From the NCBI GenBank assembly GCA_963768885.1, contig CAVYJN010000006.1, forward strand, positions 62,001 to 126,000: a stretch of DNA of 64,000 nucleotides, given 5' to 3'. Within the stretch, counting starts at the first letter, position 1. Every line of letters begins with the position of its first letter. Below, piece by piece: positions 36,216 through 44,916 of the stretch. Made by a program: the position numbers and the translations under genes. Source of the stretch: DASRIA01 sp963768885 (GTDB taxonomy: Bacteria; Actinomycetota; Thermoleophilia; Solirubrobacterales; JBBDJG01). Below the pieces are notes generated by a model. The model searched no databases, was not told the DNA's origin, and saw only the letters and a list, made by a program, of their open reading frames with translations.

Positions 36216-36996
36216 GCTCACGCTGCGTTTCATCGCGCTCGGCTATCTGTTCCTGCTGCTCGCGGCGCCCGTCGGGCTCGTCTTCTTCCGGACCTTCGAG
36301 CACGGGATCGGACCCGCGTGGGAGGCGGTCACGACCCCGGAGGCCCAGCATGCCTTCTGGCTCACGATGGTGATGGTCGCCGTCGCCGTCCCGATCAACA
36401 CGGTGTTCGGCGTGATCACCGCGATCGTCCTGGTGCGTCAGCGCTTCCCGGCCAAGTCGCTGATGAATGCGGCGATCGACCTACCCTTCGCGGTCTCGCC
36501 CGTCGTGATCGGGCTCGCGCTGATCCTGGTGTACGGGTCCGACGGTTGGTTCGGCGGCTGGCTCGCCGAGCACGGGATCCAGGTGATCTTCTCGATACCG
36601 GGGATGATCCTCGCCACGATCTTCGTGTCGCTGCCCTTCGTCGTGCGCGAGGTGGTGCCGGTGCTGCGGGAGATCGGCACCGAGCAGGAGCAGGCGGCGT
36701 CGACGCTCGGCTCCAACTGGTGGCAGACGTTCTGGCGCGTCACCCTGCCCTCGATCCGCTGGGGCCTCACCTACGGGATCGTGCTCGCGACGGCGCGGGC
36801 GCTCGGCGAGTTCGGCGCCGTGAGCGTCGTCTCCGGGAAGCTGTCGGGCGAGACGGAGACCGCCACGCTGTTCGTCGAGCAGCGCTTCCACCAATTCGAT
36901 CTCACAGGTGCATACGCGGCGTCGGTCGTGCTCGCGCTGATGGCACTGGTCGTGCTCCTTTCGATGAACCTGCTCAACTCGCGTAGGAGGGCATAG
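36205..36996 (+). CDS. cysW: Sulfate ABC transporter permease CysW
   Basis: 263 aa, six membrane segments. It has the LMNAAIDLPFAVSPVVIGLALILVYG block typical for CysW and the EAA loop EQAASTLGSNWWQTFWRVTLPSI. It forms the heterodimeric channel with CysT. Start ATG 36205 lies within cysT; its stop is directly next to the cysA ATG. Confidence 0.94.
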   Translation: MRNRLTLRFIALGYLFLLLAAPVGLVFFRTFEHGIGPAWEAVTTPEAQHAFWLTMVMVAVAVPINTVFGVITAIVLVRQRFPAKSLMNAAIDLPFAVSPVVIGLALILVYGSDGWFGGWLAEHGIQVIFSIPGMILATIFVSLPFVVREVVPVLREIGTEQEQAASTLGSNWWQTFWRVTLPSIRWGLTYGIVLATARALGEFGAVSVVSGKLSGETETATLFVEQRFHQFDLTGAYAASVVLALMALVVLLSMNLLNSRRRA

Positions 36997-37969
36997 ATGG
37001 ATACCGGAATCGAGGTCCAGGACGTCTCCAAGCGCTTCGAGGACTTCGAGGCTCTCAGCGACGTTTCCATCACCGTCCCGGACGGGTCGCTGACCGCGCT
37101 GCTCGGCCCGAGCGGAAGCGGCAAGTCGACCCTCCTGCGGGTGATCGCCGGCCTCGAGCAGCCGGACGCCGGCAGGGTGGTGATCGCGGGCCAGGACGCG
37201 ACCGGTCTGCGACCGCAGGACCGCGGGGTCGGCTTCGTCTTCCAGCACTACGCCGCGTTCAAGCACATGACGGTGTTCAACAACATCGCCTTCGGCCTCA
37301 AGATCCGCAAGCGCGAGAAGAGCCAGATCAGGGAGCGCGTCCACGAGCTGCTCGACCTGGTGCACCTCAACGGCTTCGCGGACCGCTACCCGACCCAGCT
37401 CTCGGGCGGGCAACGCCAGCGCATGGCGCTCGCGCGCGCGCTCGCCGTGGAGCCCAGCGTGATGCTGCTGGACGAGCCGTTCGGCGCGCTCGACGCACGC
37501 GTGCGCAAGGACCTGCGGGTCTGGCTGCGCCGCCTGCACGACGAAGTCCACGTGACCACCGTGTTCGTGACGCACGACCAGGAGGAGGCGATGGACGTCT
37601 CCGAGCAGATCGTCGTCATGAACGAGGGCAAGGTCGAGCAGATCGGCCCGCCGCGCGAGCTGTACGAGCAGCCGGCCAACAAGTTCGTGATGACGCTTCA
37701 TCGGTCCGGTCAACCAGCTCGGCGACGCCTATATCCGTCCGCACGACATCGAGGTGATGCTGGAGCCGAACGGGACGAGCGTGGAGGCTCAGGTCGACAG
37801 GATCGTGCACCTCGGGTTCGAGGTCCGCGTGGAGTTCACGCTGCAGGACGGCACGCCGGGGTGGGCACAGCTGACCAAGGCGGAGGCCGATGAGCTCGAG
37901 CTCGGCGACGGCCAGATCGTGTACGTGCGCCAGGGCGAGGCGCACGTGTTCTCAGAGCACGGCAGCTAG
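36997..37969 (+). CDS. cysA: Sulfate ABC transporter ATP-binding protein CysA, frameshifted
   Basis: About 323 aa when corrected. Walker A GPSGSGKST, signature LSGGQRQRMALARAL, Walker B VMLLDEPFGALD and H-loop THDQEEAMD are complete. The frame breaks after ANKFVMT: dropping the C at 37696 gives FIGPVNQLGDAYIRPHDIEV and a C-terminal regulatory domain up to 37969. It couples ATP hydrolysis to sulfate uptake. A GTAGGAGGGC site precedes the ATG, which abuts the cysW stop. Confidence 0.92.
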
Positions 37970-37981
37970 ACGGTCAACCAT

Positions 37982-38437
37982 CTAGTGGGCGCTCCACGCG
38001 GCGGGGTCGCTCGTGATCTCCAGGATCACGTCCGGTAGGTCGTTGCCGGCGATGTCCGCGATCGTGGTCTCCTCGAGCACGGCACGCAGGTTCGCGCGCA
38101 CCGCGACCCAGAGCTTCCCGAGCGGCTCCGCGGCGCCCGTGTACCTCACCGTCTCCGGTGGCTCGCCGCGCACGCTCGCGAGCGGGCCCTCGACCGCGCG
38201 GATCACGTCGGCGACCTTGATCTCGGCGGCCGGGCGGGCGAGCCAGTAGCCGCCCTCGGTGCCGCGCTGGCTGCGGACCAGCCCGGCGTGCTTCAGCTCG
38301 CCGAGGATGTTCTCGAGGAACTTGAGCGGGATCGCCTGGGCGGTGGCAAGCGCCTCTCCCTTGACCGGGCCCTCGGCCGCCGCGGCCAGCTCCGCCACGG
38401 CGCGCACTGCATAGTCCACCTTCGCCGAGACTCGCAT
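37982..38437 (-). CDS. Rrf2 family transcriptional regulator (CymR-like)
   Basis: 151 aa. The N-terminal winged helix MRVSAKVDYAVRAVAELA is diagnostic for Rrf2. ALATAQAIPLKFLENILGELKHAGLVRSQRGTEGGYWLA contains the recognition helix and wing. The three Fe-S ligand cysteines of IscR/NsrR are absent, as in the cysteine regulator CymR. It is convergent with cysA, 12 bases away, so control of sulfur uptake is the natural guess, supported by position and family only. Confidence 0.85.
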   Translation of the reverse strand: MRVSAKVDYAVRAVAELAAAAEGPVKGEALATAQAIPLKFLENILGELKHAGLVRSQRGTEGGYWLARPAAEIKVADVIRAVEGPLASVRGEPPETVRYTGAAEPLGKLWVAVRANLRAVLEETTIADIAGNDLPDVILEITSDPAAWSAH

Positions 38438-38517
38438 TGCTCCATTTCTACCGGATTGCAGGGAAAGGCGCGTGAACCGGTGTCGCGGCGGCGATAGACG
38501 TCCCATCGGCGGCGGCG

Positions 38518-38826
38518 TCAGGAGAACGCGCGCACGAGCGCGGTCGCGAGCGCGGCGCTCACCATCGTCACGACCAGGGAGCGTCGCAGCGCGAGCGCGC
38601 CCGCGGCGGCGGCGAGGCCGGCGATGCGCGCGTCGATCGCGACCTCCCCGTCCTCCGCGAACGTCTGGGTCACGACCAGTGCCGCCAGCAGCGCGGCGGC
38701 GAGCAGTGAGATCACCTCGAGCGCCATCGGCGGCAGCGAGCGGCCGCCGAACACGACGGGCCCGGACGCCTTGATCATCGCGGTCGCGACCGCGAGCGCC
38801 CCGATCGTCAGCCATACCTCGGTCAA
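38518..38826 (-). CDS. azlD: AzlD family branched-chain amino acid exporter subunit
   Basis: 102 aa, three to four membrane helices. TTG start at 38826 overlaps the azlC TGA (TTGA). The conserved KASGPVVFGGRSLPPMALEVISLL segment marks the family. Works with AzlC to export branched-chain amino acids or analogues. Confidence 0.85.
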   Translation of the reverse strand: MTEVWLTIGALAVATAMIKASGPVVFGGRSLPPMALEVISLLAAALLAALVVTQTFAEDGEVAIDARIAGLAAAAGALALRRSLVVTMVSAALATALVRAFS

Positions 38827-39488
38827 CGCCGCACCAGTCCCAGCGCGGCCCCGGCGCACGCGACCAGCACGGGGACGCCCGGCGGCGCCACGGGGACGAG
38901 CGCGAGGGCGAGCGCCGCCCCGATCAGGGCGGCGCCGATGCTCAGCCCGTCGCGCAGCTCGTTGACGAGCAGGGCGAGGAAGAAGGCGGGGAAGATGGCG
39001 TCGAGCCCGAGGTCGTCCGGATTTCCGATCACGTCGCCGGCGACGACGCCGATCGCGGTCCCCAGCACCCACGCCGGGTACTGCACGAACGTCGCGCCGA
39101 GCATGAACGCGATGTCGTAGCGGCCGCCGCCGCGGTTCGCGATCGCCCAGGATGCGTCGACCAGCCCCTGGCCGACCGCGGCACGGCGGGTGAGCCGCCC
39201 GCTCAACGAGGGGGCGATCGAGATTCCCATCGGGATGAACCGCAGGTTCAGCAGGATGCCCGCGACGATCGCGGCCGCCGCGCTCCCGCCGTCCGCGAGC
39301 ACGGCGGTCGCGGCGAACTGCGCGGCGCCGGCGAAGACGATCGCCGACATCACCACCGGCGCGACGTGTCCCATCGTGGGCACCGCGACCACGCCGAACG
39401 AGACGCCCAGCAGGAGCCCCGCTGCGCCGAGCGGCAGACCCGCGCGCGCGCCGGGCGCGAGCCGGGCGATCAGATCGTGCCTGCGCAT
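38823..39488 (-). CDS. azlC: AzlC family branched-chain amino acid exporter subunit
   Basis: 221 aa with several membrane segments. The signature includes GVSFGVVAV, FAGAAQFAATAVLADG and LLNLRFIPMGISIAP, typical of AzlC/YgaZ. A DASWAIANRG segment follows. It is paired with AzlD downstream. Start ATG 39488. It shares no obvious link with the sulfate operon other than proximity. Confidence 0.9.
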   Translation of the reverse strand: MRRHDLIARLAPGARAGLPLGAAGLLLGVSFGVVAVPTMGHVAPVVMSAIVFAGAAQFAATAVLADGGSAAAAIVAGILLNLRFIPMGISIAPSLSGRLTRRAAVGQGLVDASWAIANRGGGRYDIAFMLGATFVQYPAWVLGTAIGVVAGDVIGNPDDLGLDAIFPAFFLALLVNELRDGLSIGAALIGAALALALVPVAPPGVPVLVACAGAALGLVRR

Positions 39489-39516
39489 GACGGGCCATCC
39501 TAGGCCCGGCCGGCCA

Positions 39517-42500
39517 CTACGGGACGAAGATGCCCTGCCTGGCGAAGAGCGTGTTGGGAGCGGTCGCGACCGACCCGTCGGAGCCGCCGTCGAAGACCTG
39601 CACGGCGCCGAGCTGCCAGATCGAACGGTCACCTTCCTTGATCGCGCCCGGCACGATCGCGTCGATCGACGTGGAGGTGGCGCAACTACCTCCTGTCGCG
39701 GGATCGGGCGTCGCGGCGCAGCTCACCGGGACGGCGAGCGGGAAGTCGCCGACCGTCGCCGGATCGGAGCCGCCGCCGGCACTCTCGCCGCTGTCCCGGT
39801 CGGTGATCCGCACGATCGTGCTCGTCTCGAGCTCCCCTGTGTAGTCCGAGAGGTCGCCCTGCCTGCGCACGTCGGAGAGGCTGAACGCGACGTTCACGTC
39901 GGCCTCGTCGGCGGGCGTCGACGGGTTCCCCACGAACACCGAGAGCTTCACGTCGCCTGCCGAGTTGGCCACCTTGCCGTTCGCGTCAGGCGAGCCGACC
40001 GTCAGGTGGTCGGAGCGCAGCGCCGGCGGGTTGCACGAGCCGAACGCGAGGGGAGGGCCGTGCTGGCGGTTCGGCGAGGCGCAGGCCCGGAACGCCGGGA
40101 CGAGCGGGACGCGCAGCGGCGTCGCTCCCTTGGGGCGCGGGTACCCGCGCGTGCGGTGGCCCTGGATCTCGACGGCCTGCTGGAACGTGGGCCGGTTGAT
40201 CCAGTGGATCGTCCGCACCGTGACCCCGCCGATCGGGCGGAAGCGCACCGAGTCGAAGCACCACTGGTCGCTCTTGTCGGCCGGGCAGGTGTCGACGCGC
40301 TGCACGCCTGCCGTGCCGTGGTCCTCGTCGTAGAGCTCCGTCGCCGGCACGCCCAGCGCGTCGGCGAGCGCCTGGCGCAGCGCGTCGCGGCAGGCGCTGA
40401 GCGAGCCGCCGCCGCAGTACGTGCGCGAGAAGCCGTCGGAGACGGGCTGCCCGAGCACGCGCCGCAGGTCCTTGGAGACGTAGCCCCACCAGCCGTCCTG
40501 GTAGGCGCTGCCGAGGTGCTGGCCGTGGTTGTTGGGCTCGTTGTCGAAGCTCAGCACGGAATGGACCGCATCGAAGAAGGCCGCGCCCATCTCGGGCTCG
40601 AACTCTGCCTCCAGCAGCCGCGGCCACCAGGCGTCGAGGATCTGGACCGCGTTCGGGTGCTGGTACTGGCCGTCCTGGTCGGTGTCGATGCGCTGTGCGC
40701 CGGCGGCGAGCCAGTCCTGCAGCGTGTCGACGGCCGCGGCCAGCTGCGGGTCGCTCGGTGTGCCGACGACCTGCAGCAGCAAGGGCAGCACCTGCGCGGC
40801 ACGCAGGTCCTTGGTGCCGGCGACCTCCATCGAGTCGATCGCTTCCGTGAGGCTCATCTTGCCGGAGCCCGCGAGCCGCTGGCCGATCTCGTCGTCCAGC
40901 GAATCTGAGCGGTAGATCGGGCCGTACCCCCACTGTCCGTCGGCGGAGTCGAAGCCCGGCGCCTGCTTGTTGTTCCAGGAGGTGATGTAGTCCTGGTTGA
41001 TCACCTGCGGATGCTCCTCGAAGGGCGTGACGTGGGCGGTGTGGAAGGTCGTCTCCATGCCCTCCCAGTCGTACTCCCCGGTGCCCCAGTTGGGCAGGTC
41101 CGGATCGGCGCCGGCAGCACGCTCGGGGTTGTCGCCCGAGTTGAAGTAGGCGATGTCGCGGTCGTCCGCGTAGAACCAGTTGAACGTGAAGTTGATGCGC
41201 GACACGACGCGCTGGAAGTCCTCGGCGTCCTGCACCTGCGAGGGCCGGTTGAGCCGCGCGAACGCGCGCGCCGAGTCGGCCTCGTGGAAGTACGTCGACC
41301 GCTGACGCGCGAACGCGACCGGCTGGCCGTCCACGGTGCCGCGCTTGGCGACGATGCCGTGCACGGTGCGCTGTGCCTCCAGCGTGTAGGTCTCGGGCGG
41401 CGAGGGGTCGCCCGGGTTGGGCGTGATGTCGTTGACGCGTGTGAGGATCTCCATCGGGCGGCACTCGCCCTTGTAGAGGTAATGCGTCGACTGCACGTCC
41501 GGCTCGGACCCGTCGGGCTCGCACAGCTTCTCGGCGAACGTGTCGATGATGTCCTGGCCCGCCGAGGTGGCCGACCACGCGTAGTCCTGTCCCCGCCCGA
41601 GCAGCACGTACGGGCTGACCCCCGCGAAAGCGGCGCCCTGGGCGTCGATGTCCGGGCCGTGCAGGTCGAGCTCGAGCAGGATCTGGGGCATGAAGTAGGC
41701 GACCTGCGGGCCCATCACGGCGAGCGGGCGGCCCGACTCGGTCTCGGCGCCGGAGATCAGCAGCGCGTTCGACATCCCGCTCAGCTGCCGCAGCCCGTCG
41801 AACAGCGGGTCCGCGCCGGGGACCAGCGGGGTGGAGGCGCTGTTGGGCGGGTCCACCAGCGAGCCCTCGTCGGGCAGCGCGACGCCCGAGGAGCCGCGCT
41901 CACGCGGATAGTCGAAGGAGCCGTTGCCGCTCTTCACGGTGGTCGGCGCCTCGGGGTCGTCCTGGCGGCGGAAGTCGCGCCACGCCTGCTCGCCCGCGGC
42001 GCCGCCGAAGCGGTCCTTGGCCTCCTCGAGGGCGACCGCGCTGCCGATCTCGCCGCCTCCGCCCTTGCCGAAGATGCCGCCGATCAGGGCAGCCGTCGCG
42101 ATCACGTCGGCGCCCTGCCAGTCCTCCAGCGGCTTCCCGATCGCCGCGTACTCGTAGGGCATCTTGGTCGGGTCGAGGCGCGCCTCGGAGATGTACTGGT
42201 TGATGCCCGCGACGTAGTCGGCGAGGTCCTGCTGGAGCGCGGCGCCCTCGGCGCCGTAGAAGTCGTCGGCCTTGTCGATCTGCTCCTGCAGGTCGGCCTC
42301 GGTGTAGGGCGAGTTGGACCACACGTCGGCGTCCATCGCCTTGTTCGCGCCGCCCGCGAACCCGGAAAGCTGGCCGCGGCCGGCGTGCCGCAGCACGTCC
42401 ATGAAGAACAGCCGGTCCTCGGCGCTCGCGTAGCCGGCTCCGAAGATCGTGTCGGAGCGGCTCACGCCGTACACGTGCGCCATGCCGAAGTTCGAGTCGC

Positions 42501-42861
42501 GCACGATCGTGGTGCCCGCCCGCGGGCTGTAGGTGCGCTCGACCTGGCCAGGCGGCGCGCCGAAGCTGGCGTCCTTGAAATAGCTGGACACGTTCCCCGC
42601 AGCGAGGCCGGGCGTCGCGTAGACCAGGTCCTCGTACATCGAGAGCTGGTCGGTGGCGTGCGGAGGGTAGGTGCCGAGCAGCTGGAACTGGGCGAAGTCG
42701 GACGCGTTGAAGCCGCCCTTGGTGCCCGGCGGCAAGAGGTTGCGGAACCCGCCGTAGTCGTTGGCCTGGTAGGGCTGCACCTGGGCCGCGGCAAGCGAAG
42801 GCGATGCCAGCGCGAGGGCGGCGACGAGTGCGACGGCGATCTTCCTGGGTCTCGAGTAGAT
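39517..42861 (-). CDS. Secreted penicillin-acylase-family (Ntn) hydrolase with C-terminal YPRPKGATP domain
   Basis: About 1,114 aa if started at ATC 42861; the first conventional start (GTG 42780) lies after the signal peptide. Upstream in-frame codons give KIAVALVAALALASPSLAAAQ, a clear signal sequence, but no ATG, GTG or TTG; a GGAGGGAGG tract precedes the ATC. The alpha-chain region has RDSNFGMAHVYG and GYASAEDRLFFMDVLRH. The predicted nucleophile is Ser in GMSNALLISG, exposed by autocleavage. The final 200 residues (from YPRPKGATP) match the domain on the repeat protein at 30-32 kb. It probably hydrolyses amides (for example acyl-homoserine lactones or beta-lactams); substrate not determined. 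Confidence 0.82.
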   Translation of the reverse strand: MYSRPRKIAVALVAALALASPSLAAAQVQPYQANDYGGFRNLLPPGTKGGFNASDFAQFQLLGTYPPHATDQLSMYEDLVYATPGLAAGNVSSYFKDASFGAPPGQVERTYSPRAGTTIVRDSNFGMAHVYGVSRSDTIFGAGYASAEDRLFFMDVLRHAGRGQLSGFAGGANKAMDADVWSNSPYTEADLQEQIDKADDFYGAEGAALQQDLADYVAGINQYISEARLDPTKMPYEYAAIGKPLEDWQGADVIATAALIGGIFGKGGGGEIGSAVALEEAKDRFGGAAGEQAWRDFRRQDDPEAPTTVKSGNGSFDYPRERGSSGVALPDEGSLVDPPNSASTPLVPGADPLFDGLRQLSGMSNALLISGAETESGRPLAVMGPQVAYFMPQILLELDLHGPDIDAQGAAFAGVSPYVLLGRGQDYAWSATSAGQDIIDTFAEKLCEPDGSEPDVQSTHYLYKGECRPMEILTRVNDITPNPGDPSPPETYTLEAQRTVHGIVAKRGTVDGQPVAFARQRSTYFHEADSARAFARLNRPSQVQDAEDFQRVVSRINFTFNWFYADDRDIAYFNSGDNPERAAGADPDLPNWGTGEYDWEGMETTFHTAHVTPFEEHPQVINQDYITSWNNKQAPGFDSADGQWGYGPIYRSDSLDDEIGQRLAGSGKMSLTEAIDSMEVAGTKDLRAAQVLPLLLQVVGTPSDPQLAAAVDTLQDWLAAGAQRIDTDQDGQYQHPNAVQILDAWWPRLLEAEFEPEMGAAFFDAVHSVLSFDNEPNNHGQHLGSAYQDGWWGYVSKDLRRVLGQPVSDGFSRTYCGGGSLSACRDALRQALADALGVPATELYDEDHGTAGVQRVDTCPADKSDQWCFDSVRFRPIGGVTVRTIHWINRPTFQQAVEIQGHRTRGYPRPKGATPLRVPLVPAFRACASPNRQHGPPLAFGSCNPPALRSDHLTVGSPDANGKVANSAGDVKLSVFVGNPSTPADEADVNVAFSLSDVRRQGDLSDYTGELETSTIVRITDRDSGESAGGGSDPATVGDFPLAVPVSCAATPDPATGGSCATSTSIDAIVPGAIKEGDRSIWQLGAVQVFDGGSDGSVATAPNTLFARQGIFVP

Positions 42862-43051
42862 CCGGCCTCCCTCCGGACCTGCCCTCCAGCGGCGGGGCGG
42901 AACCTTACCCGCTGGTCAGGGCGGGCGCAAGCGCGGCGAGTTGCGACCGCGCCTGCGGCCCGGTTAGGATCACGCGATCGCGCGGCGGTGCGGGGCACCG
43001 CGGCCTCTGGGGGAGGCTGTCGCCGCAATCACAACCAACCGGGGGGTTCAA

Positions 43052-44752
43052 GTGAGCTTTGGGGGTCTTTCCGTTCGTAACTGCGTGATCGCGATGATGC
43101 TCGCGGTCGCCGCGGCCGCAACGATCGCAGCGACACTGCCCGCCGCGGCGGGCGCGCACGCCGAGCGTGCGACCTTCTTCCCGGACCCCGACCAGGGTGC
43201 CTTCCCCGAGTACCGTACGACCGGCCCCGAGCTGGTGGTCTGCACCGACACGACCAAGCGGCGGATCAAGTCGTTCCGCGGGCGGCTGCGCGCACGCCAC
43301 CAGCAGCTGCTGCGCGACTGCGAGTACAACAACATCCAGGACGCCGTGAACGCGGCCGAGAACGGGTCCCGCATCCTCGTGATGCCGGGCGTCTACGCCG
43401 AGGTGCCCAGTCGCGGCCCCGCGCCCGCCGGGTGCGAGGACGTCTATCAGCGCACCGAGGCCGGGCAGTACGCGATCACCTACGCGGAGCAGCGCCAGTG
43501 CCCGAACGCGCAGAACCTGATCGCGGTGCTGGGCGACAGCGACGGGGACGGCATCTGCGACGCGAAGTGCAACATCCAGATCGAGGGCACCAGCCCGCGG
43601 CCGGTGGACGCGGTCGTGAGCGGTGACCGCGCGAAGCTCAACATCCTCCGCGCCGACCGCGCCGACGGCATCTACGTCAAGAACATGATGTTCCAGTTCT
43701 CGGACTTCAACAACATCTACGTGCTCGAGACGAACGGGTTCCGGGTCGACAACGTGGTCTCGCGCTACAGCCGCGAGTACGGGGTCCTCTCGTTCACCTC
43801 CGACCACGGCATCTACGAGAACTGCGAGACCTACGGCAACGGCGATTCCGGCGTCTACCCCGGCTCGGGCCCCGACCGTCACGGCGTGGCGGACGCGCAC
43901 GGGCACGTGTACGGGATCGAGATCCGCAACTGCGACTCGCACGACAACACCATCGGCTCGTCCGGCACGGCCGGCAACGGCACGTGGATCCACAACAACC
44001 GGTTCCACGACAACGCGATCGGCATCACGACGGACTCGTTCGCCGGTGGCCACCCGGGCATGCCGCAGGACGCGTCGAAGTTCTCGCAGAACCTGATCTA
44101 CGGGAACAACAACAACCTGTTCAGCGACGACCGGGACGCCTACTGCCAGCAGCCGATCGAGGATCGTGACCCGACGATCGTGTGCCCGACGTTCCAGGTT
44201 CCGGTGGGCACCGGGGTCCTGATCGCGGGCGGCAACGACAACATCGTCGAAGGCAACTACATCTTCGACAACTGGCGCCGCGGCACGATGCTGCACTGGG
44301 TCCCGGCCAGCTTCCGCAACGAGCCCGACCCGGCAAAGGGCACCGACACCTCCAACAACAACGCCTATCTGAGCAACTGCATGGGCATCCGCCCGTCCAA
44401 TCTCGACATCCCGAACTGGAACGTGTGCGACGGCACGCGCGACGCGAACGGCGTCGACTTCTGGTGGGACGAGGAGGAGGGGACCGACTGCGACCCGGAC
44501 CAGCCGGGCTGCGTCGACACCGAGACCCAGAAGGGGAACTGCTGGACCGGCAACAGCGGCCCCGACGGCGGACAGCCGACGGGCGACCCGCCGCTGGCGT
44601 TCCTGCCGACCTGTCCGGGGCTCGACAACGGGTTCAAGTTCCCGAACATCAACAAGCTCATCGAGCTGCTGCCGTGCTCCTCGTGGGATCCGCAGACCAA
44701 CACGGACCCGCCGGGGTGCGACTGGTTCACGACGCCGCCCGAGCCTCAGTGA
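43052..44752 (+). CDS. Secreted parallel beta-helix protein, paralog 1
   Basis: 566 aa from GTG 43052. Signal peptide ends near AAAGAHAERA. The conserved start motif AERATFFPDPxQGAFPEY is shared with the next gene. The middle has beta-helix rungs (DFNNIYVLETNGFRVDN, DHGIYENCETYGNGDSGVYPGSG, HGHVYGIEIRNC). About 15 cysteines are spread along the chain, and the end is CDWFTTPPEPQ. The many Cys/Asn/Gly residues suggest a stable extracellular fold with disulfides. No catalytic site identified. It is divergent from the penicillin-acylase-like gene. Confidence 0.82.
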   Translation: MSFGGLSVRNCVIAMMLAVAAAATIAATLPAAAGAHAERATFFPDPDQGAFPEYRTTGPELVVCTDTTKRRIKSFRGRLRARHQQLLRDCEYNNIQDAVNAAENGSRILVMPGVYAEVPSRGPAPAGCEDVYQRTEAGQYAITYAEQRQCPNAQNLIAVLGDSDGDGICDAKCNIQIEGTSPRPVDAVVSGDRAKLNILRADRADGIYVKNMMFQFSDFNNIYVLETNGFRVDNVVSRYSREYGVLSFTSDHGIYENCETYGNGDSGVYPGSGPDRHGVADAHGHVYGIEIRNCDSHDNTIGSSGTAGNGTWIHNNRFHDNAIGITTDSFAGGHPGMPQDASKFSQNLIYGNNNNLFSDDRDAYCQQPIEDRDPTIVCPTFQVPVGTGVLIAGGNDNIVEGNYIFDNWRRGTMLHWVPASFRNEPDPAKGTDTSNNNAYLSNCMGIRPSNLDIPNWNVCDGTRDANGVDFWWDEEEGTDCDPDQPGCVDTETQKGNCWTGNSGPDGGQPTGDPPLAFLPTCPGLDNGFKFPNINKLIELLPCSSWDPQTNTDPPGCDWFTTPPEPQ

Positions 44753-44774
44753 GCCGGCAGACGGCCTGAACGAT

Positions 44775-44808
44775 CGCGGAGAGGCGGCCGGAAGGCCGCC
44801 TCTCCGCG
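44775..44808 (+). terminator. Long perfect hairpin between the beta-helix paralogs
   Basis: A 15-bp perfect stem (44775-44789 with 44794-44808) and a GGAA tetraloop. There is no T-run after it. Its place, 22 bases after the first paralog's stop, fits transcription termination or mRNA 3'-end protection. Confidence 0.6.
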
Positions 44809-44916
44809 TGTCGGGCTGATTTCGGGAGTATTTTCCGGGCGCCTCGGGTAAACCGGCATTCACTCGACCGTGTGTGCGGTCGTGCGTCGGTGTCGATCAA
44901 AGCTCGGGGAGGGTGT

